Shown here: positions 1 through 8,635 of the stretch, one piece after another
Numbering within the stretch: position 1 is the stretch's first letter
Layout: the number at the start of each line of letters is the position of its first letter
Source of the DNA: Bacteroidota bacterium
GTDB lineage: Bacteria > Bacteroidota > Bacteroidia > B-17B0 > Aurantibacillaceae
Direction of reading: 5' to 3'
Assembly: GCA_023251755.1 (NCBI GenBank)
Contig: JAHEYF010000027.1
Span: forward strand, 1 to 50,024
Length of the DNA: 50,024 nucleotides
The notes under the pieces: generated by a model
Database searches by the model: none
What the model saw: only the letters and a program-made list of their open reading frames with translations
What the model was told of the DNA's origin: nothing
Translations under genes and position numbers: made by a program

Positions 1-69
1 GGAATTTACCTGGTACAAATAAAAACCTGGGATGCTATATGGACAGAAAGAGTGGTGGTGAATCATTGA
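1..69 (+). CDS. 3' end of a T9SS cargo protein (partial)
   Basis: The first 22 codons, read in frame 1 to a TGA, encode GIYLVQIKTWDAIWTERVVV followed by N and H. The GIYLV opening and the basic-then-VVV ending are the last strands of a type A T9SS C-terminal sorting domain, which the Por secretion system recognises and removes. Everything upstream lies outside the window, so the cargo is unknown. The next gene also carries a type A tail, so two secreted proteins sit side by side. The stretch is short, but the pattern is typical. Confidence 0.6.
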   Translation, partial: GIYLVQIKTWDAIWTERVVVNH

Positions 70-137
70 ATTAACGAACTAAGTAAAATTAATAAGAGCA
101 GAAATAAAAAAAAGTGGTATTGACAAAATAAGTAAAA

Positions 138-1472
138 ATGAAAATTAAATTCAAAAATAGTCTGTTTGTTATTGGCCTTGCTCTGATAGGGAAACAAGTG
201 TTCGCACAATCAATGAATACTTCCGCTGATAGTGTTATCTGTGGTACCGATGCTCCCGGCATCCAATGGGAAAACTGGTTTAATCAGAAGGTGGAAGAAT
301 ACAAACAGAACCTGGCCACTGGAAAAGTTCAACAAAACAATTACACCATTCCAATTGTTGTGCATATTATTCATGGCGGACAGGCAGTGGGTACTTATCC
401 TAATCTTTCGCAGGCACAAGTCAATTCACAGTTTACTGTACTCAACCACGACTATGCCGGAACGGGTGTGCATGCAAACAGTGTCCCGGCTGTCTTTTCG
501 GGCCTGGTTGCCAATACCGGTATACAGTTTTGCCCGGTCACTATCGATCCTCAGGGAAACCCTTTGCCGGAACCAGGCATAGACCGGGTGAATTACAATG
601 TAAAGGGATTTGCCGACCCGGCTTCCATGCCCACCAAAGCAGCACTCATGGCTTTTATGGACAGTGTTGCAATGCCCGCTACTATCTGGGATGTAAACAA
701 ATACCTCAATGTCTGGGTAACAGACAAACATGCCGGTATTACCCTGCTGGGCCATTCCACCTTTCCAATTGGCACCCCCTTACCGGGTTTTTCGCCTACG
801 GGTACCGCTTTAAAGGATGGAATATGGTGTTCGGGATATTCATTTGGATCCCAGGGATCATGGCCACTGTATGTTAATTATAATTATGGCCGTACCCTAA
901 CACACGAAATAGGTCATTGGCTGGGTGTAATGCACGTGTGGGGGGATTCCATCTGCCGTACCGATTACTGCAACGACACCCCGCCTGCGGCGGCTGCCAA
1001 CTCAGGCAGCCCCAGCCATCCTTTGCACATGGGTCTTTGCCCCGGCGATACGAGCGGCGAGATGTTTATGAATTTTATGGATTACAGCAACGATTACAAT
1101 AAATATATGTTTACCCCCGATCAGGTAGCCCGTATGCAAACAACTATGCTCACCGGTACATACCGCACCCAGATGGGTACCCACGGTGTATGCAACGCTG
1201 TTGGTATTGAAAATAGGCGAAGTGATTTTTCTGTGTCTATTTTCCCTGTGCCATGCCGCGATAATTTATTTATCGAACCTAAGTTTAGCAGCGGTAAAAA
1301 TTTGAACATAAGTCTGATTAGTCTGCTTGGTCAAATATTGGATCAGCAGGTAATAAAAAATTCGCAGGGAGATGTTATCCGTTTAGATATCAGGCCCTAT
1401 GAAAAGGGGATCTACCTGCTTGAAATAAACGATGGAACATCTTCGCTTGTACGTAAAATTTGTATTGAATAA
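138..1472 (+). CDS. Secreted M43 (pappalysin/cytophagalysin-like) zinc metalloprotease with T9SS sorting tail
   Basis: Protein of 444 aa with an N-terminal signal peptide of about 24 residues ending FAQ. Residues about 256-268 read HEIGHWLGVMHVW, the metzincin HExxHxxGxxH zinc site, and NFMDYSNDY near residue 312 supplies the Met-turn, as in the M43 family. A TYCNDTP-like cysteine-containing segment between them also fits that family. Residues about 365-444 form a type A sorting domain (FPVPCRDNLFIEP opening, GIYLLEI near the end), so the enzyme should cross the outer membrane through T9SS and be released or anchored there. Family knowledge implies extracellular peptide hydrolysis; the substrate is unknown. 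A strong terminator follows the gene. Confidence 0.9.
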   Translation: MKIKFKNSLFVIGLALIGKQVFAQSMNTSADSVICGTDAPGIQWENWFNQKVEEYKQNLATGKVQQNNYTIPIVVHIIHGGQAVGTYPNLSQAQVNSQFTVLNHDYAGTGVHANSVPAVFSGLVANTGIQFCPVTIDPQGNPLPEPGIDRVNYNVKGFADPASMPTKAALMAFMDSVAMPATIWDVNKYLNVWVTDKHAGITLLGHSTFPIGTPLPGFSPTGTALKDGIWCSGYSFGSQGSWPLYVNYNYGRTLTHEIGHWLGVMHVWGDSICRTDYCNDTPPAAAANSGSPSHPLHMGLCPGDTSGEMFMNFMDYSNDYNKYMFTPDQVARMQTTMLTGTYRTQMGTHGVCNAVGIENRRSDFSVSIFPVPCRDNLFIEPKFSSGKNLNISLISLLGQILDQQVIKNSQGDVIRLDIRPYEKGIYLLEINDGTSSLVRKICIE

Positions 1473-1503
1473 GGATTTTGTTTGTAGTTCTGGATGGTGG
1501 GAT

Positions 1504-1533
1504 AAAAGGCTGTTTTCAAAGAACAGCCTTTTT
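1504..1533 (+). terminator. Rho-independent terminator after the metalloprotease gene
   Basis: An AAAAGGCTGTT arm pairs with AACAGCCTTTT around a 7-nt loop (TTCAAAG) and ends in a run of five T. It lies 32 nt after the stop codon of the M43 protease gene. Confidence 0.85.
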
Positions 1534-1773
1534 AAAATATTTCATCCGAAATTTCATCCTGCAACTAATTTTAGCCTAAAATATAAAGGGACAGGTAGTA
1601 ATTTTGAAAAGAACCCGTGAACCATAAACTTCCTTTGTTGGTTGAAGAAGTCTTGTTTCATTCAGGTTGGGAATGGGTTGTCTGTACAGGCAGCCCAATC
1701 TCTTTTAATGTATTTTTTAGCCCCAGCCCCAACACACCCTCTCACCCTCTCACTCTCTCACTTTCTTACTTTC
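1534..1773. other. Intergenic stretch ending in a CTCACTTT-type low-complexity array
   Basis: Between the terminator and the 3' end of the minus-strand gene I find no convincing coding sequence. From about 1735 to 1790 the plus strand is a chain of degenerate words such as CTCACCCT, CTCACTCT, CTCACTTT and CTTACTTT. The array runs through the last codons of the neighbouring gene on the other strand, which encode GVRK and the stop. An open frame across this stretch is compositionally a product of the array. Confidence 0.6.
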
Positions 1774-3318
1774 TCACTTTCTCACTCCCCCCTTCAGCTC
1801 TTCCTCAAAACTTAACCTTTTCACTTCCATAAAATTCTTTTGTTGAATTTTACTGTCCAACCAGGTGCTTAGGTCAAATATAAACAGGGCCTTTTTTTCA
1901 AAGGGGTCTTTTAATACCTCCGTTAACTTTTCTTTCATCTTAATAAACGCAGCTTTTTCTTCTTTTTTAGAATTAATTTTAAAAATGGTGTTCCGTATAA
2001 AAGATAACACAAGGTTTTCCAACTGGTACAATCGTTTTCGTTTCAGTAAAAAGCGGTAAACGGATTTTGTTTTGTACACTAAAAGGTCTTCTTTGCCTGA
2101 TTCGAAATAAACAATTAAACTTACTATTTGTGCAAAGCAGTACACATCACTTCTGTAGGAAGCACCTGTTACATCAATCGAGGCGTTAATGGATTGAATG
2201 GCTTCTTTAATGTTTCCGGTAATTAATTCCCATATTGCCAACCTTAAATAATAATCGAATGCGAGGGAGCTGTTTTTTTCTTTTTCACTTAACAACAAAA
2301 ATTCCTGTTGAATTTGTTTGTACAGCCCAATAGCCTTTTCTGTTTCGCCCATATAGATGCTTGCATCGAACTTAAAAAAGAGAACGGAGAAATTGAGCTT
2401 TTCTTTCACCAGGTAATTTTGCGCGATTAGGGCATCCACTTTTTCGAGACTCTTGTTCATGCCGGTTATATCGAAGTTAGCCATTTGAACCACCGAAAAA
2501 TAGAACATGGAGCTGGCATAGCTTTTTTGTTTTATTTCCTTCATATTGGGATGCTTGTCCCACAGCGCGTTTATTTTCTGAATAACAGCAAGTGCTTCAG
2601 GGTAATTGTACTGGTCCATGCTTATTTGCAGGCGGAGGTACAGTGCAAAATAATTTCCAAAAAAGGTTTTAAGCTCCGGGTATTTTTCAAGCCGCTTTGC
2701 ATTTATTTCATTTGTAAATTCATTTTCATTCCGGGCATATCCTTTTCTTCTCCACCTCATCATAAAGACGGAGAAATCGCACCTTAATTCAAACTCTTCA
2801 GCGAAGTTGTTCAGTAATTCAAAAAACCTTGTTCTGTTTTCTTCAACCTTTTCTTCATTTTTTTCGGTAGGGTCTAAATCAATTTGTAAGTATTGTTGCC
2901 AGTCGCATATTTCCAGCAGTAAATCGTAAAACTGATATTTAAGGGCTAACTTTTCGGCTTTCTCCAATAGCTTTGTGCATTGGTCCTGCAGGTTTTTCTG
3001 AAACAGAATTTCAACCTGGTTCAACATTCTGCGCACCTCGTTTTTAGGAATTTCGTGATAGTCTTCCAGGCTACGTAAAATAAAATCGTAGAGGTATTTT
3101 TTGACGCTTGCAAAATTATTGGGGTTGTCGCTGTAACCTAAATTTTTTATCAATAGTGCTTCATCGTATTCTTCCTGTGCATCAACTGCATCCAATAACA
3201 AGCTGTATTTATTCTGACCTGCATTTCGCGAATGGGCGAGGGCTAATTTTTGTACATACCCTTTTTCATGCGGACTTAATTGTTTAACCAATTCATAAAG
3301 ATGTGAAGACAGATTCAT
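1774..3318 (-). CDS. Conserved Bacteroidota helical (TPR-like) cytoplasmic protein
   Basis: Protein of 514 aa with no signal peptide or membrane segment. It is almost entirely helix-forming, rich in Leu, Lys, Glu and aromatic pairs, with a pattern of paired helices of about 35-40 residues that suggests a TPR-like solenoid (for example the segments beginning LLEKAEKLALKYQFYDLLLE and YLRLAIWELITGNIKEAIQS). I recognise no catalytic motif and no named family. It lies alone on the minus strand, with a TATATTTG promoter box just upstream. Its last five codons lie inside a low-complexity repeat array, so the C-terminus may vary between strains. A scaffold or regulatory role is inference only. Confidence 0.75.
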   Translation of the reverse strand: MNLSSHLYELVKQLSPHEKGYVQKLALAHSRNAGQNKYSLLLDAVDAQEEYDEALLIKNLGYSDNPNNFASVKKYLYDFILRSLEDYHEIPKNEVRRMLNQVEILFQKNLQDQCTKLLEKAEKLALKYQFYDLLLEICDWQQYLQIDLDPTEKNEEKVEENRTRFFELLNNFAEEFELRCDFSVFMMRWRRKGYARNENEFTNEINAKRLEKYPELKTFFGNYFALYLRLQISMDQYNYPEALAVIQKINALWDKHPNMKEIKQKSYASSMFYFSVVQMANFDITGMNKSLEKVDALIAQNYLVKEKLNFSVLFFKFDASIYMGETEKAIGLYKQIQQEFLLLSEKEKNSSLAFDYYLRLAIWELITGNIKEAIQSINASIDVTGASYRSDVYCFAQIVSLIVYFESGKEDLLVYKTKSVYRFLLKRKRLYQLENLVLSFIRNTIFKINSKKEEKAAFIKMKEKLTEVLKDPFEKKALFIFDLSTWLDSKIQQKNFMEVKRLSFEEELKGGVRK

Positions 3319-3336
3319 TGTGTACCGTTATGTATT

Positions 3337-3344
3337 CAAATATA
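3337..3344 (-). promoter_or_regulatory. -7 promoter element TATATTTG
   Basis: The minus strand reads TATATTTG, an exact match to the Bacteroidota TAnnTTTG box, with its 3' edge 18 nt before the start codon of the 514-aa gene. I see no good -33 TTTG at the expected distance; that position falls where the GTAGCAGGT-type array starts. Confidence 0.5.
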
Positions 3345-3359
3345 CAATAATCTTAAATT

Positions 3360-3395
3360 ATAGTAACAGGTAGCAGGTAACAAGTAGCTGCTGTA
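3360..3395. repeat. Short GTAGCAGGT/GTAACAGGTA word array
   Basis: The gap holds the words GTAACAGG, GTAGCAGGT, GTAACAAGT and AGCTGCTG in immediate succession. GTAGCAGGT also occurs at 7595-7603 and 16049-16057, and GTAACAGGTA at 26000-26009 and 26142-26151. This makes the segment one member of the window-wide family of intergenic word arrays. Confidence 0.6.
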
Positions 3396-3403
3396 TGAAG
3401 CAT

Positions 3404-3436
3404 AAAAAAGGCCGTCCTTGTGAGACGACCTTTTTA
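3404..3436 (-). terminator. Terminator of dnaK
   Basis: The stem AAAAAGG-C-CGTC pairs with GACG-A-CCTTTTT with one internal mismatch and a 7-nt loop. Because both flanks are A/T runs it can act in both directions. For dnaK it gives a GC stem followed by a U tract shortly after the stop codon. Confidence 0.85.
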
Positions 3437-3453
3437 AGAGTATACGTGTTCTT

Positions 3454-5364
3454 TTATTTTACTTCTTCAAAATCAACATCGGTTACTTCCGAATCGTTTT
3501 TCTTTCCGTCGCCACCCGGGTTGGCATTTGCGTTTCCGGTATTTGCATCAGCACCCTGTGGGTTGGTAGCATTGTACATGTCCTGCGAAGCGGCAGCCCA
3601 TGCAGCGTTTAAGGCTTCTAAAGTGGTATCTATTTTAGCGAAGTCTTTTGCAGCGTGTGCATTTCTCAATTCAGTTAAGGCACTTTCAATCACGGTTTTT
3701 TTCTCAGCCGGAATTTTCTCGCCATACTCTTTCAATTGTTTTTCAGTCTGGAAAATCAATGAATCGGCCTGGTTTAATTTTTCGATTTCTTCTTTGGCTT
3801 TTTTATCGCTGTCGGCATTGGCTTCGGCTTCGCGTTTCATTTTTTCAATCTCGTCTTTGCTTAAGCCTGAGCTTGCTTCAATACGGATGTTTTGCGATTT
3901 TCCTGTTGCTTTGTCTTTTGCCGAAACACTTAGTATACCGTTGGCATCAATGTCGAAGGTCACTTCAATTTGTGGTACTCCGCGTTGGGCTGGTGGAATT
4001 CCGTCTAAGTTAAATTGCCCGATGGTACGGTTGTCTTTGGCCATTGGACGCTCACCCTGCAATACATGCAATTGTACCGAAGGCTGGTTGTCGCTGGCAG
4101 TTGAGAATGTTTCTGTTTTTTTAGATGGAATCGTTGTGTTTGATTCGATCAGTTTGGTGAACACACCACCATAAGTTTCGATACCCAGCGAAAGCGGAGT
4201 CACGTCCAGTAACAATACATCTTTTACTTCTCCGGTTAATACACCACCTTGTATAGCGGCACCTAAAGCTACCACTTCATCAGGGTTCACACCTTTGCTG
4301 GGGGTTTTACCGAAGAATTTTTCAACAGCGGCCTGTATGGCTGGTATACGGGTGGAGCCACCTACCAGGATTATTTCGTCAATATCGCTGGTACTTAAAC
4401 CTGCATTTTTTAAAGCCGATTTACAAGGTTCAATGGTGCGTTGAATTAAACTGTCTACCAATTGTTCGAATTTTGAACGGCTTAAACTACGCACAAGGTG
4501 TTTAGGAATACCATTCACCGGCATAATATAAGGCAGGTTGATTTCGCTGGAGGTAGTACTGGAAAGTTCTATCTTGGCTTTTTCAGCAGCTTCTTTCAAA
4601 CGTTGAAGAGCCATTGGGTCCTTGCGCAAATCAATACCTTCATCTTTTTTAAATTCTTCGGCCAGCCAGTCAATAATAACCTGGTCAAAATCATCACCAC
4701 CTAAATGTGTATCGCCATCGGTTGATTTTACTTCAAACACACCGTCGCCTAATTCAAGTACCGATACGTCGTGTGTACCCCCACCGCAGTCGAACACCAC
4801 AATTTTCATGTCTTTGCTTTTTTTGTCTAAGCCATAAGCCAGGGCAGCAGCGGTGGGTTCGTTAATAATACGTTTTACTTTTAAACCGGCAATTTCTCCG
4901 GCTTCTTTGGTAGCCTGGCGCTGTGCATCGTTAAAATAGGCAGGTACTGTAATTACAGCTTCTGTTACTTCGTGGCCCAAAAAATCCTCAGCGGTTTTTT
5001 TCATTTTTTGAAGAATGATAGCTGAAATTTCCTGCGGGGTGTATTTGCGGTCGTCAATCTGAACGCGGGGCGTATTGTTCTCGCCTTTAACTATTGTGTA
5101 GGGAATGCGGGAAACCTCTTTTGAAACTTCATCAAAAGTGTGGCCCATAAAACGTTTAATGGAATAAATGGTTTTTGTTGGATTGGTAATGGCCTGACGT
5201 TTGGCAGGGTCACCTACTTTGCGTTCTCCGCCTTCAACAAATGCAACTACCGATGGAGTAGTGCGTTTACCTTCGTTATTGGCAATTACAACCGGTTCGT
5301 TACCTTCCATAACGGCAACACAGGAGTTGGTTGTTCCTAAATCTATGCCTATTATTTTGCTCAT
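3454..5364 (-). CDS. dnaK: Molecular chaperone DnaK (Hsp70)
   Basis: Full-length Hsp70 of 636 aa. The N-terminal ATPase domain opens with [18 protein letters not shown] (phosphate-binding loop). It continues with [33 protein letters not shown] and [13 protein letters not shown]. The substrate-binding domain follows from about residue 385 ([20 protein letters not shown]), then the helical lid and a Gly/Asn-rich linker to the acidic [11 protein letters not shown] end typical of bacterial DnaK. It folds nascent and stress-denatured proteins with DnaJ and GrpE, neither of which is adjacent here. The gene is monocistronic, with its own terminator and a candidate sigma-54-like element upstream. I see no CIRCE element. 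Confidence 0.98.
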   Translation of the reverse strand: MSKIIGIDLGTTNSCVAVMEGNEPVVIANNEGKRTTPSVVAFVEGGERKVGDPAKRQAITNPTKTIYSIKRFMGHTFDEVSKEVSRIPYTIVKGENNTPRVQIDDRKYTPQEISAIILQKMKKTAEDFLGHEVTEAVITVPAYFNDAQRQATKEAGEIAGLKVKRIINEPTAAALAYGLDKKSKDMKIVVFDCGGGTHDVSVLELGDGVFEVKSTDGDTHLGGDDFDQVIIDWLAEEFKKDEGIDLRKDPMALQRLKEAAEKAKIELSSTTSSEINLPYIMPVNGIPKHLVRSLSRSKFEQLVDSLIQRTIEPCKSALKNAGLSTSDIDEIILVGGSTRIPAIQAAVEKFFGKTPSKGVNPDEVVALGAAIQGGVLTGEVKDVLLLDVTPLSLGIETYGGVFTKLIESNTTIPSKKTETFSTASDNQPSVQLHVLQGERPMAKDNRTIGQFNLDGIPPAQRGVPQIEVTFDIDANGILSVSAKDKATGKSQNIRIEASSGLSKDEIEKMKREAEANADSDKKAKEEIEKLNQADSLIFQTEKQLKEYGEKIPAEKKTVIESALTELRNAHAAKDFAKIDTTLEALNAAWAAASQDMYNATNPQGADANTGNANANPGGDGKKNDSEVTDVDFEEVK

Positions 5365-5410
5365 ACTTATATTGTTTTTAAAATATTACTAAAATGTACA
5401 TCCGGCTTGT

Positions 5411-5427
5411 CAATGATTATGCCAACA
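5411..5427 (-). promoter_or_regulatory. Possible sigma-54-like promoter of dnaK
   Basis: The minus strand reads TTGGCATAATCATTGAC about 46 nt before the dnaK start. TTGGCA followed six bases later by TTGA resembles the -24/-12 consensus (TTGGCAC, then TTGC), but the -12 GC is GA here. Only the similarity is seen in the sequence; use by sigma-54 is inference. Confidence 0.35.
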
Positions 5428-5458
5428 GCCCCTTCTTCCTGAAAAAACTGCCAAAAAG

Positions 5459-5485
5459 CAAAAAAGCCCCGTTTTCACAGGGCTT
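5459..5485 (-). terminator. Terminator after the DUF4249 lipoprotein gene
   Basis: Read on the minus strand, AAGCCC and GGGCTT form a 6-bp stem around a 9-nt loop and are followed by a T-rich run. It lies about 20 nt after the stop codon of the lipoprotein gene and isolates it from dnaK. Confidence 0.8.
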
Positions 5486-5505
5486 CAAAATGACAGCTTG
5501 ACAGT

Positions 5506-6627
5506 TTATTGACAGGCCGAATTGGTAATATAACCGAGGTTGTTGTCGCAGTATTTAAACCGGAGGTGACAGGTATAAGGCCCTGTAGCGAGGGATGCAA
5601 GCGTTGCACTGGTTACATAACCCGACTGCGCGTTAGGCCCCAGTTTACAATTGTAAAAAGGTTTGTTTATTTTTTTTGTATACCTGGATGAAAAAAGCCC
5701 CACACCGTCTGAAATATTAGAGTAATAAGGTTTCTCCTGACCGAAGGCACCCGAAGTACCATTGATCTCATTGTAGAGGTTGAGTTCATCCCCACCGGCA
5801 ATAATAAAAAAGTTAATACTGTCGGCTTTTCTGTTAATTACAGTGGCATCGTCCGAAATGTTTTTAGCAATGTTTTTGTAAAACTCATCTCCTGAAAAAG
5901 TAAAATCCATGACTTCGCTACCAGCTAAGCCCAGGGTCTTTCTTTCCCCAAAATTCATATCTACATGGTGTTGCGCTTCGGTACCATTTGTTAATGAATC
6001 GGTGTAAAAAAAGCGAAGGGCAAAAGAGCAAACCCTTGAATTAATGGGTGATCCATACAATATTTTTGTTTTGGCCACCGAAACATTGGAGGTAATAATG
6101 TTCACATTCGGGGTGTTTAAAAAACACAGGAGGGTAATGTTGGCGCATGATACAGCAGCGGTCAGGTCACGTATCATTTTTGTTTTAGAGGTGTATACTT
6201 TACCCGTGGTATTGTTTTTTACCGTTAACCTGTATTCAAATTCAATATTTGACGAATCGGATTTTAATTGCTGGCTGCTGCGGTATATAAGCTGGTTGGT
6301 ATTGAAAGCACCCTGGTCTAAGGGTTTTTCGTTGGTTTCAGTAAAAATTATGCGTTGTTTAAAATACCCGTTAAAATATTTTTCGAGGTACACAGTGGCC
6401 TCTCCGGGTTTAAAATAAACCGAATCCTTTATCTGAGCAGTAGTTTGCGCATTTTGTGCCCCCAGAAAAACGCGGTTTATACGCAGGTAATGCACTGAAT
6501 CGCTCTGATTTAAAAGCCCGTAAACAACTACACTTTCTTTATATGTTGCCAGTAAATCAATATCTGTTTTACAGGAATTGATAATTAAAACAATAAGGGG
6601 CAATAAAATATGTTTGATGCGTTTCAT
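5506..6627 (-). CDS. DUF4249-like outer-membrane-associated lipoprotein
   Basis: I place the start at the ATG at 6627 (373 aa), because MKRIKHILLPLIVLIINSC is then a clean lipoprotein signal peptide with the lipidated Cys at about residue 19. A start 27 nt upstream would put a charged, non-signal extension in front. The mature protein opens with a stretch reading YKESVVVYGLLNQSDSVHYL then RINRVFLG. This is the typical beginning of DUF4249 proteins, Bacteroidota lipoproteins usually found near TonB receptors. No TonB receptor is present here. The rest looks beta-rich. Function is unknown. It has a strong promoter divergent to that of panB and its own terminator. Confidence 0.75.
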   Translation of the reverse strand: MKRIKHILLPLIVLIINSCKTDIDLLATYKESVVVYGLLNQSDSVHYLRINRVFLGAQNAQTTAQIKDSVYFKPGEATVYLEKYFNGYFKQRIIFTETNEKPLDQGAFNTNQLIYRSSQQLKSDSSNIEFEYRLTVKNNTTGKVYTSKTKMIRDLTAAVSCANITLLCFLNTPNVNIITSNVSVAKTKILYGSPINSRVCSFALRFFYTDSLTNGTEAQHHVDMNFGERKTLGLAGSEVMDFTFSGDEFYKNIAKNISDDATVINRKADSINFFIIAGGDELNLYNEINGTSGAFGQEKPYYSNISDGVGLFSSRYTKKINKPFYNCKLGPNAQSGYVTSATLASLATGPYTCHLRFKYCDNNLGYITNSACQ

Positions 6628-6651
6628 TACAACGAAAATGAGTTCAGTGGA

Positions 6652-6681
6652 CAAAAATAAGCTTTTTATCAGTATAGCAAA
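6652..6681 (-). promoter_or_regulatory. Promoter of the DUF4249 gene (TTTG, 18 nt, TATTTTTG)
   Basis: The minus strand shows TTTG at 6678-6681, an 18-nt spacer and TATTTTTG at 6652-6659, a near-ideal Bacteroidota primary promoter. The start codon at 6627 lies 24 nt downstream of the -7 box. The -33 element is only a few bases from the divergent panB promoter. Confidence 0.7.
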
Positions 6682-6688
6682 TTAATAT

Positions 6689-6696
6689 TACTTTTG
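6689..6696 (+). promoter_or_regulatory. -7 element of the panB promoter (TACTTTTG)
   Basis: Exact TAnnTTTG match 38 nt before the panB ATG. The expected -33 position overlaps the divergent promoter and has only a weak TTAT, so the two promoters may compete for polymerase. Confidence 0.55.
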
Positions 6697-6734
6697 TTTG
6701 ATAAATGGCCGCTTTGGCTTAATAAGTGGAAAAA

Positions 6735-7553
6735 ATGTCGACAGCAAAAAAAGAATTTAAGAAAGTAACCACCAACGTTTTGCAGGAAATGAAACGCAGT
6801 GGGGAAAAAATATCCATGCTTACCGCGTACGATTACACCATGGCTCAAATTCTGGACCATGCCGGGGTAGATGTGTTGTTAGTGGGCGACAGCGCCAGTA
6901 ATGTAATGGCCGGGCATGAAACAACACTTCCGATCACCCTCGACCAGATGATCTATCACGCATCCTCTGTAGTAAGAGCCATCGACAGGGCACTTATAGT
7001 GGTGGACCTTCCTTTTGGATCCTACCAGGGCAACTCGAAAGAAGCCTTGAATTCGGCCATTAAAATAATGAAGGAATCGGGCGCACATGCTGTTAAACTC
7101 GAAGGAGGGAGAGAAGTTAAGGAATCGATTGAACGTATTTTAACCGCAGGTATACCGGTAATGGGGCATCTGGGTTTAACACCGCAGTCTATATACAAAT
7201 TCGGGACCTATACTGTAAGGGCAAAAGAAGAGGACGAAGCGAAGCGTTTGCTGGAAGATGCACACGTGCTCGAAAAATCAGGATGTTTTGCGCTGGTACT
7301 CGAAAAAATACCGGCCAGTTTAGCCGAAACGGTTGCCAAAGAATTGCTTATACCGGTTATAGGTATTGGCGCCGGCAACGGGGTCGACGGGCAGGTACTG
7401 GTAACACACGATATGCTGGGCATGACCAATGAGTTCAATCCCCGTTTTTTACGCAGGTACTTAAATTTATACGATAGCATGAGCGCTGCTTTTCAGCAAT
7501 ACGTAAAGGATGTAAAGAGCAGGGATTTCCCGAATGATAATGAACAGTATTAG
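6735..7553 (+). CDS. panB: 3-methyl-2-oxobutanoate hydroxymethyltransferase (ketopantoate hydroxymethyltransferase)
   Basis: I choose the ATG at 6735 (272 aa, [10 protein letters not shown]) over the in-frame GTG at 6726, because known Bacteroidota PanB proteins begin in this way. The enzyme transfers a hydroxymethyl group from methylene-THF to 2-oxoisovalerate, the first committed step of pantothenate and CoA synthesis. Seen in the sequence: [19 protein letters not shown] with [45 protein letters not shown] and [17 protein letters not shown], the ordered motifs of the PanB TIM barrel with its metal-binding Asp residues. No other pan gene is adjacent. The last codons merge into a word array. 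Confidence 0.96.
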   Translation: MSTAKKEFKKVTTNVLQEMKRSGEKISMLTAYDYTMAQILDHAGVDVLLVGDSASNVMAGHETTLPITLDQMIYHASSVVRAIDRALIVVDLPFGSYQGNSKEALNSAIKIMKESGAHAVKLEGGREVKESIERILTAGIPVMGHLGLTPQSIYKFGTYTVRAKEEDEAKRLLEDAHVLEKSGCFALVLEKIPASLAETVAKELLIPVIGIGAGNGVDGQVLVTHDMLGMTNEFNPRFLRRYLNLYDSMSAAFQQYVKDVKSRDFPNDNEQY

Positions 7554-7671
7554 ATGTTAGTATTTAGATTTGAGTATTGAGATGAATGTAGGAAGTAGCA
7601 GGTAGCTGGTATCAGGATTCGTAAACGTCAATCGTACTTCGTTACTCTTACTTCGTAACTCGTAATTTAAA
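7554..7671. repeat. Intergenic word array between panB and the pseudouridine synthase gene
   Basis: The spacer is a chain of degenerate words: GATGTTAGTATTTAG, TTTGAGTATTGAGATG, AAGTAGCAGGTAGCTGG, then TCGTACTTCGTTACTC and ACTTCGTAACTCGTAA. The first word resembles the end of panB, which reads AACAGTATTAG including the stop codon. The array continues to within about 8 nt of the next start codon. Confidence 0.7.
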
Positions 7672-8361
7672 ATGGTGGTAGAAAATATAGAAGTGCTTTT
7701 TGAAGACAACCACATTATTGCCATCAATAAAAGGGCTTCGGATATTGTGCAGGGCGATAAGACGGGAGATGAGCCGCTGAGCGAAAAAGTAAAAAGTTTT
7801 CTTAAACACAAATACAACAAACCCGGTGAGGTGTTTACCGGTGTTGTTCACCGGCTCGACCGACCGGTAAGCGGTATCGTGCTGTTTGCTAAAACCAGCA
7901 AGGCTTTAAGCCGCCTCAATGAATTGTTCCGGAGCAAAGAAGTTCAAAAAACATATTGGGCCGTTGTAAAAAACAAACCGGCAAAAGAAAAAGATGTATT
8001 GCTTCATTATTTAATAAAAGACGAAACAAAAAATAAAAGCAGGGCTTTTAAGGAAGAAAAAAAAGGAACACTGAGATCGGAATTGGAATATGAATTAATA
8101 GCCAGTATCAGCAATTATCATTTGTTAGAAGTAAAACCTCTTACCGGCCGTCACCACCAGATACGCGTGCAGCTTTCATCCATCGGATGCCCCATTCGCG
8201 GAGATTTAAAATACGGTTTCGACCGCAGCAATAAAGACGCCTCCATTCATCTGCACGCACGAAAAATTGAATTTATACACCCTGTAAAACAGGAACCGGT
8301 TTGTATAATTGCCAATCCTCCGGATGAAACCATTTGGAATGAATTCCTGAAATTAGTATAG
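7672..8361 (+). CDS. RluA-family RNA pseudouridine synthase
   Basis: Protein of 229 aa that isomerises uridine to pseudouridine in rRNA or tRNA. It contains the catalytic motif HRLDRPVSGIVLFAKT (active-site Asp at about residue 62), YWAVV, and LLEVKPLTGRHHQIRVQLSS (motif III), followed by GCPIRGDLKYG. It lacks an N-terminal S4 domain and is at the short end of the family, like RluC/RluD-related single-domain enzymes. The exact target site cannot be told from sequence. Both flanks of the gene are word arrays that share a lexicon. Confidence 0.93.
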   Translation: MVVENIEVLFEDNHIIAINKRASDIVQGDKTGDEPLSEKVKSFLKHKYNKPGEVFTGVVHRLDRPVSGIVLFAKTSKALSRLNELFRSKEVQKTYWAVVKNKPAKEKDVLLHYLIKDETKNKSRAFKEEKKGTLRSELEYELIASISNYHLLEVKPLTGRHHQIRVQLSSIGCPIRGDLKYGFDRSNKDASIHLHARKIEFIHPVKQEPVCIIANPPDETIWNEFLKLV

Positions 8362-8570
8362 AGATGTTAGTAGTGAGATATTAGTATTGAGATGTTAGAT
8401 GTGAGAGCGAGAGTGAAATCGCAGAACAAGATGATCCTCTCTGAACCGCTCTCACTCTCGCCCTCACTCTCTGTTTTCTTATCAATAGTAATGTGATATA
8501 TAGATATTAGTATTGAGATCTTAGATTTGAGAACGATGGCTTGTTGATCTTTGGAAAATCTATCGATACT

Positions 8571-8585
8571 GGCTACAGAGTAGCC
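8571..8585. repeat. Hairpin repeat GGCTACAGAGTAGCC, copy 1
   Basis: Perfect 6-bp stem GGCTAC/GTAGCC with an AGA loop. An identical copy lies 50 nt downstream. It has no U tract, so it is not a classical terminator. Confidence 0.7.
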
Positions 8586-8620
8586 TAATATTCTTAGTAC
8601 AACAATAATGAAACAAACAC

Positions 8621-8635
8621 GGCTACAGAGTAGCC
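8621..8635. repeat. Hairpin repeat GGCTACAGAGTAGCC, copy 2
   Basis: Identical to the copy at 8571-8585, preceded by C and followed by G so that the stem extends to 7 bp. The sequence between the two copies is unrelated AT-rich DNA. Confidence 0.7.

Noticed and set aside
1617-1832. Open frame of 71 codons after the metalloprotease
   Set aside because: Its second half only translates the CTCACTTT array and overlaps the 3' end of a real minus-strand gene; composition is not protein-like.
3395-4174. Long plus-strand open frame (259 codons) over the 3' half of dnaK
   Set aside because: It is fully antisense to a highly conserved dnaK coding sequence, has Ser/Ala/Phe-rich shadow composition and no recognisable motif.
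5365-5460. CIRCE heat-shock operator before dnaK
   Set aside because: No TTAGCACTC...GAGTGCTAA inverted repeat is present.
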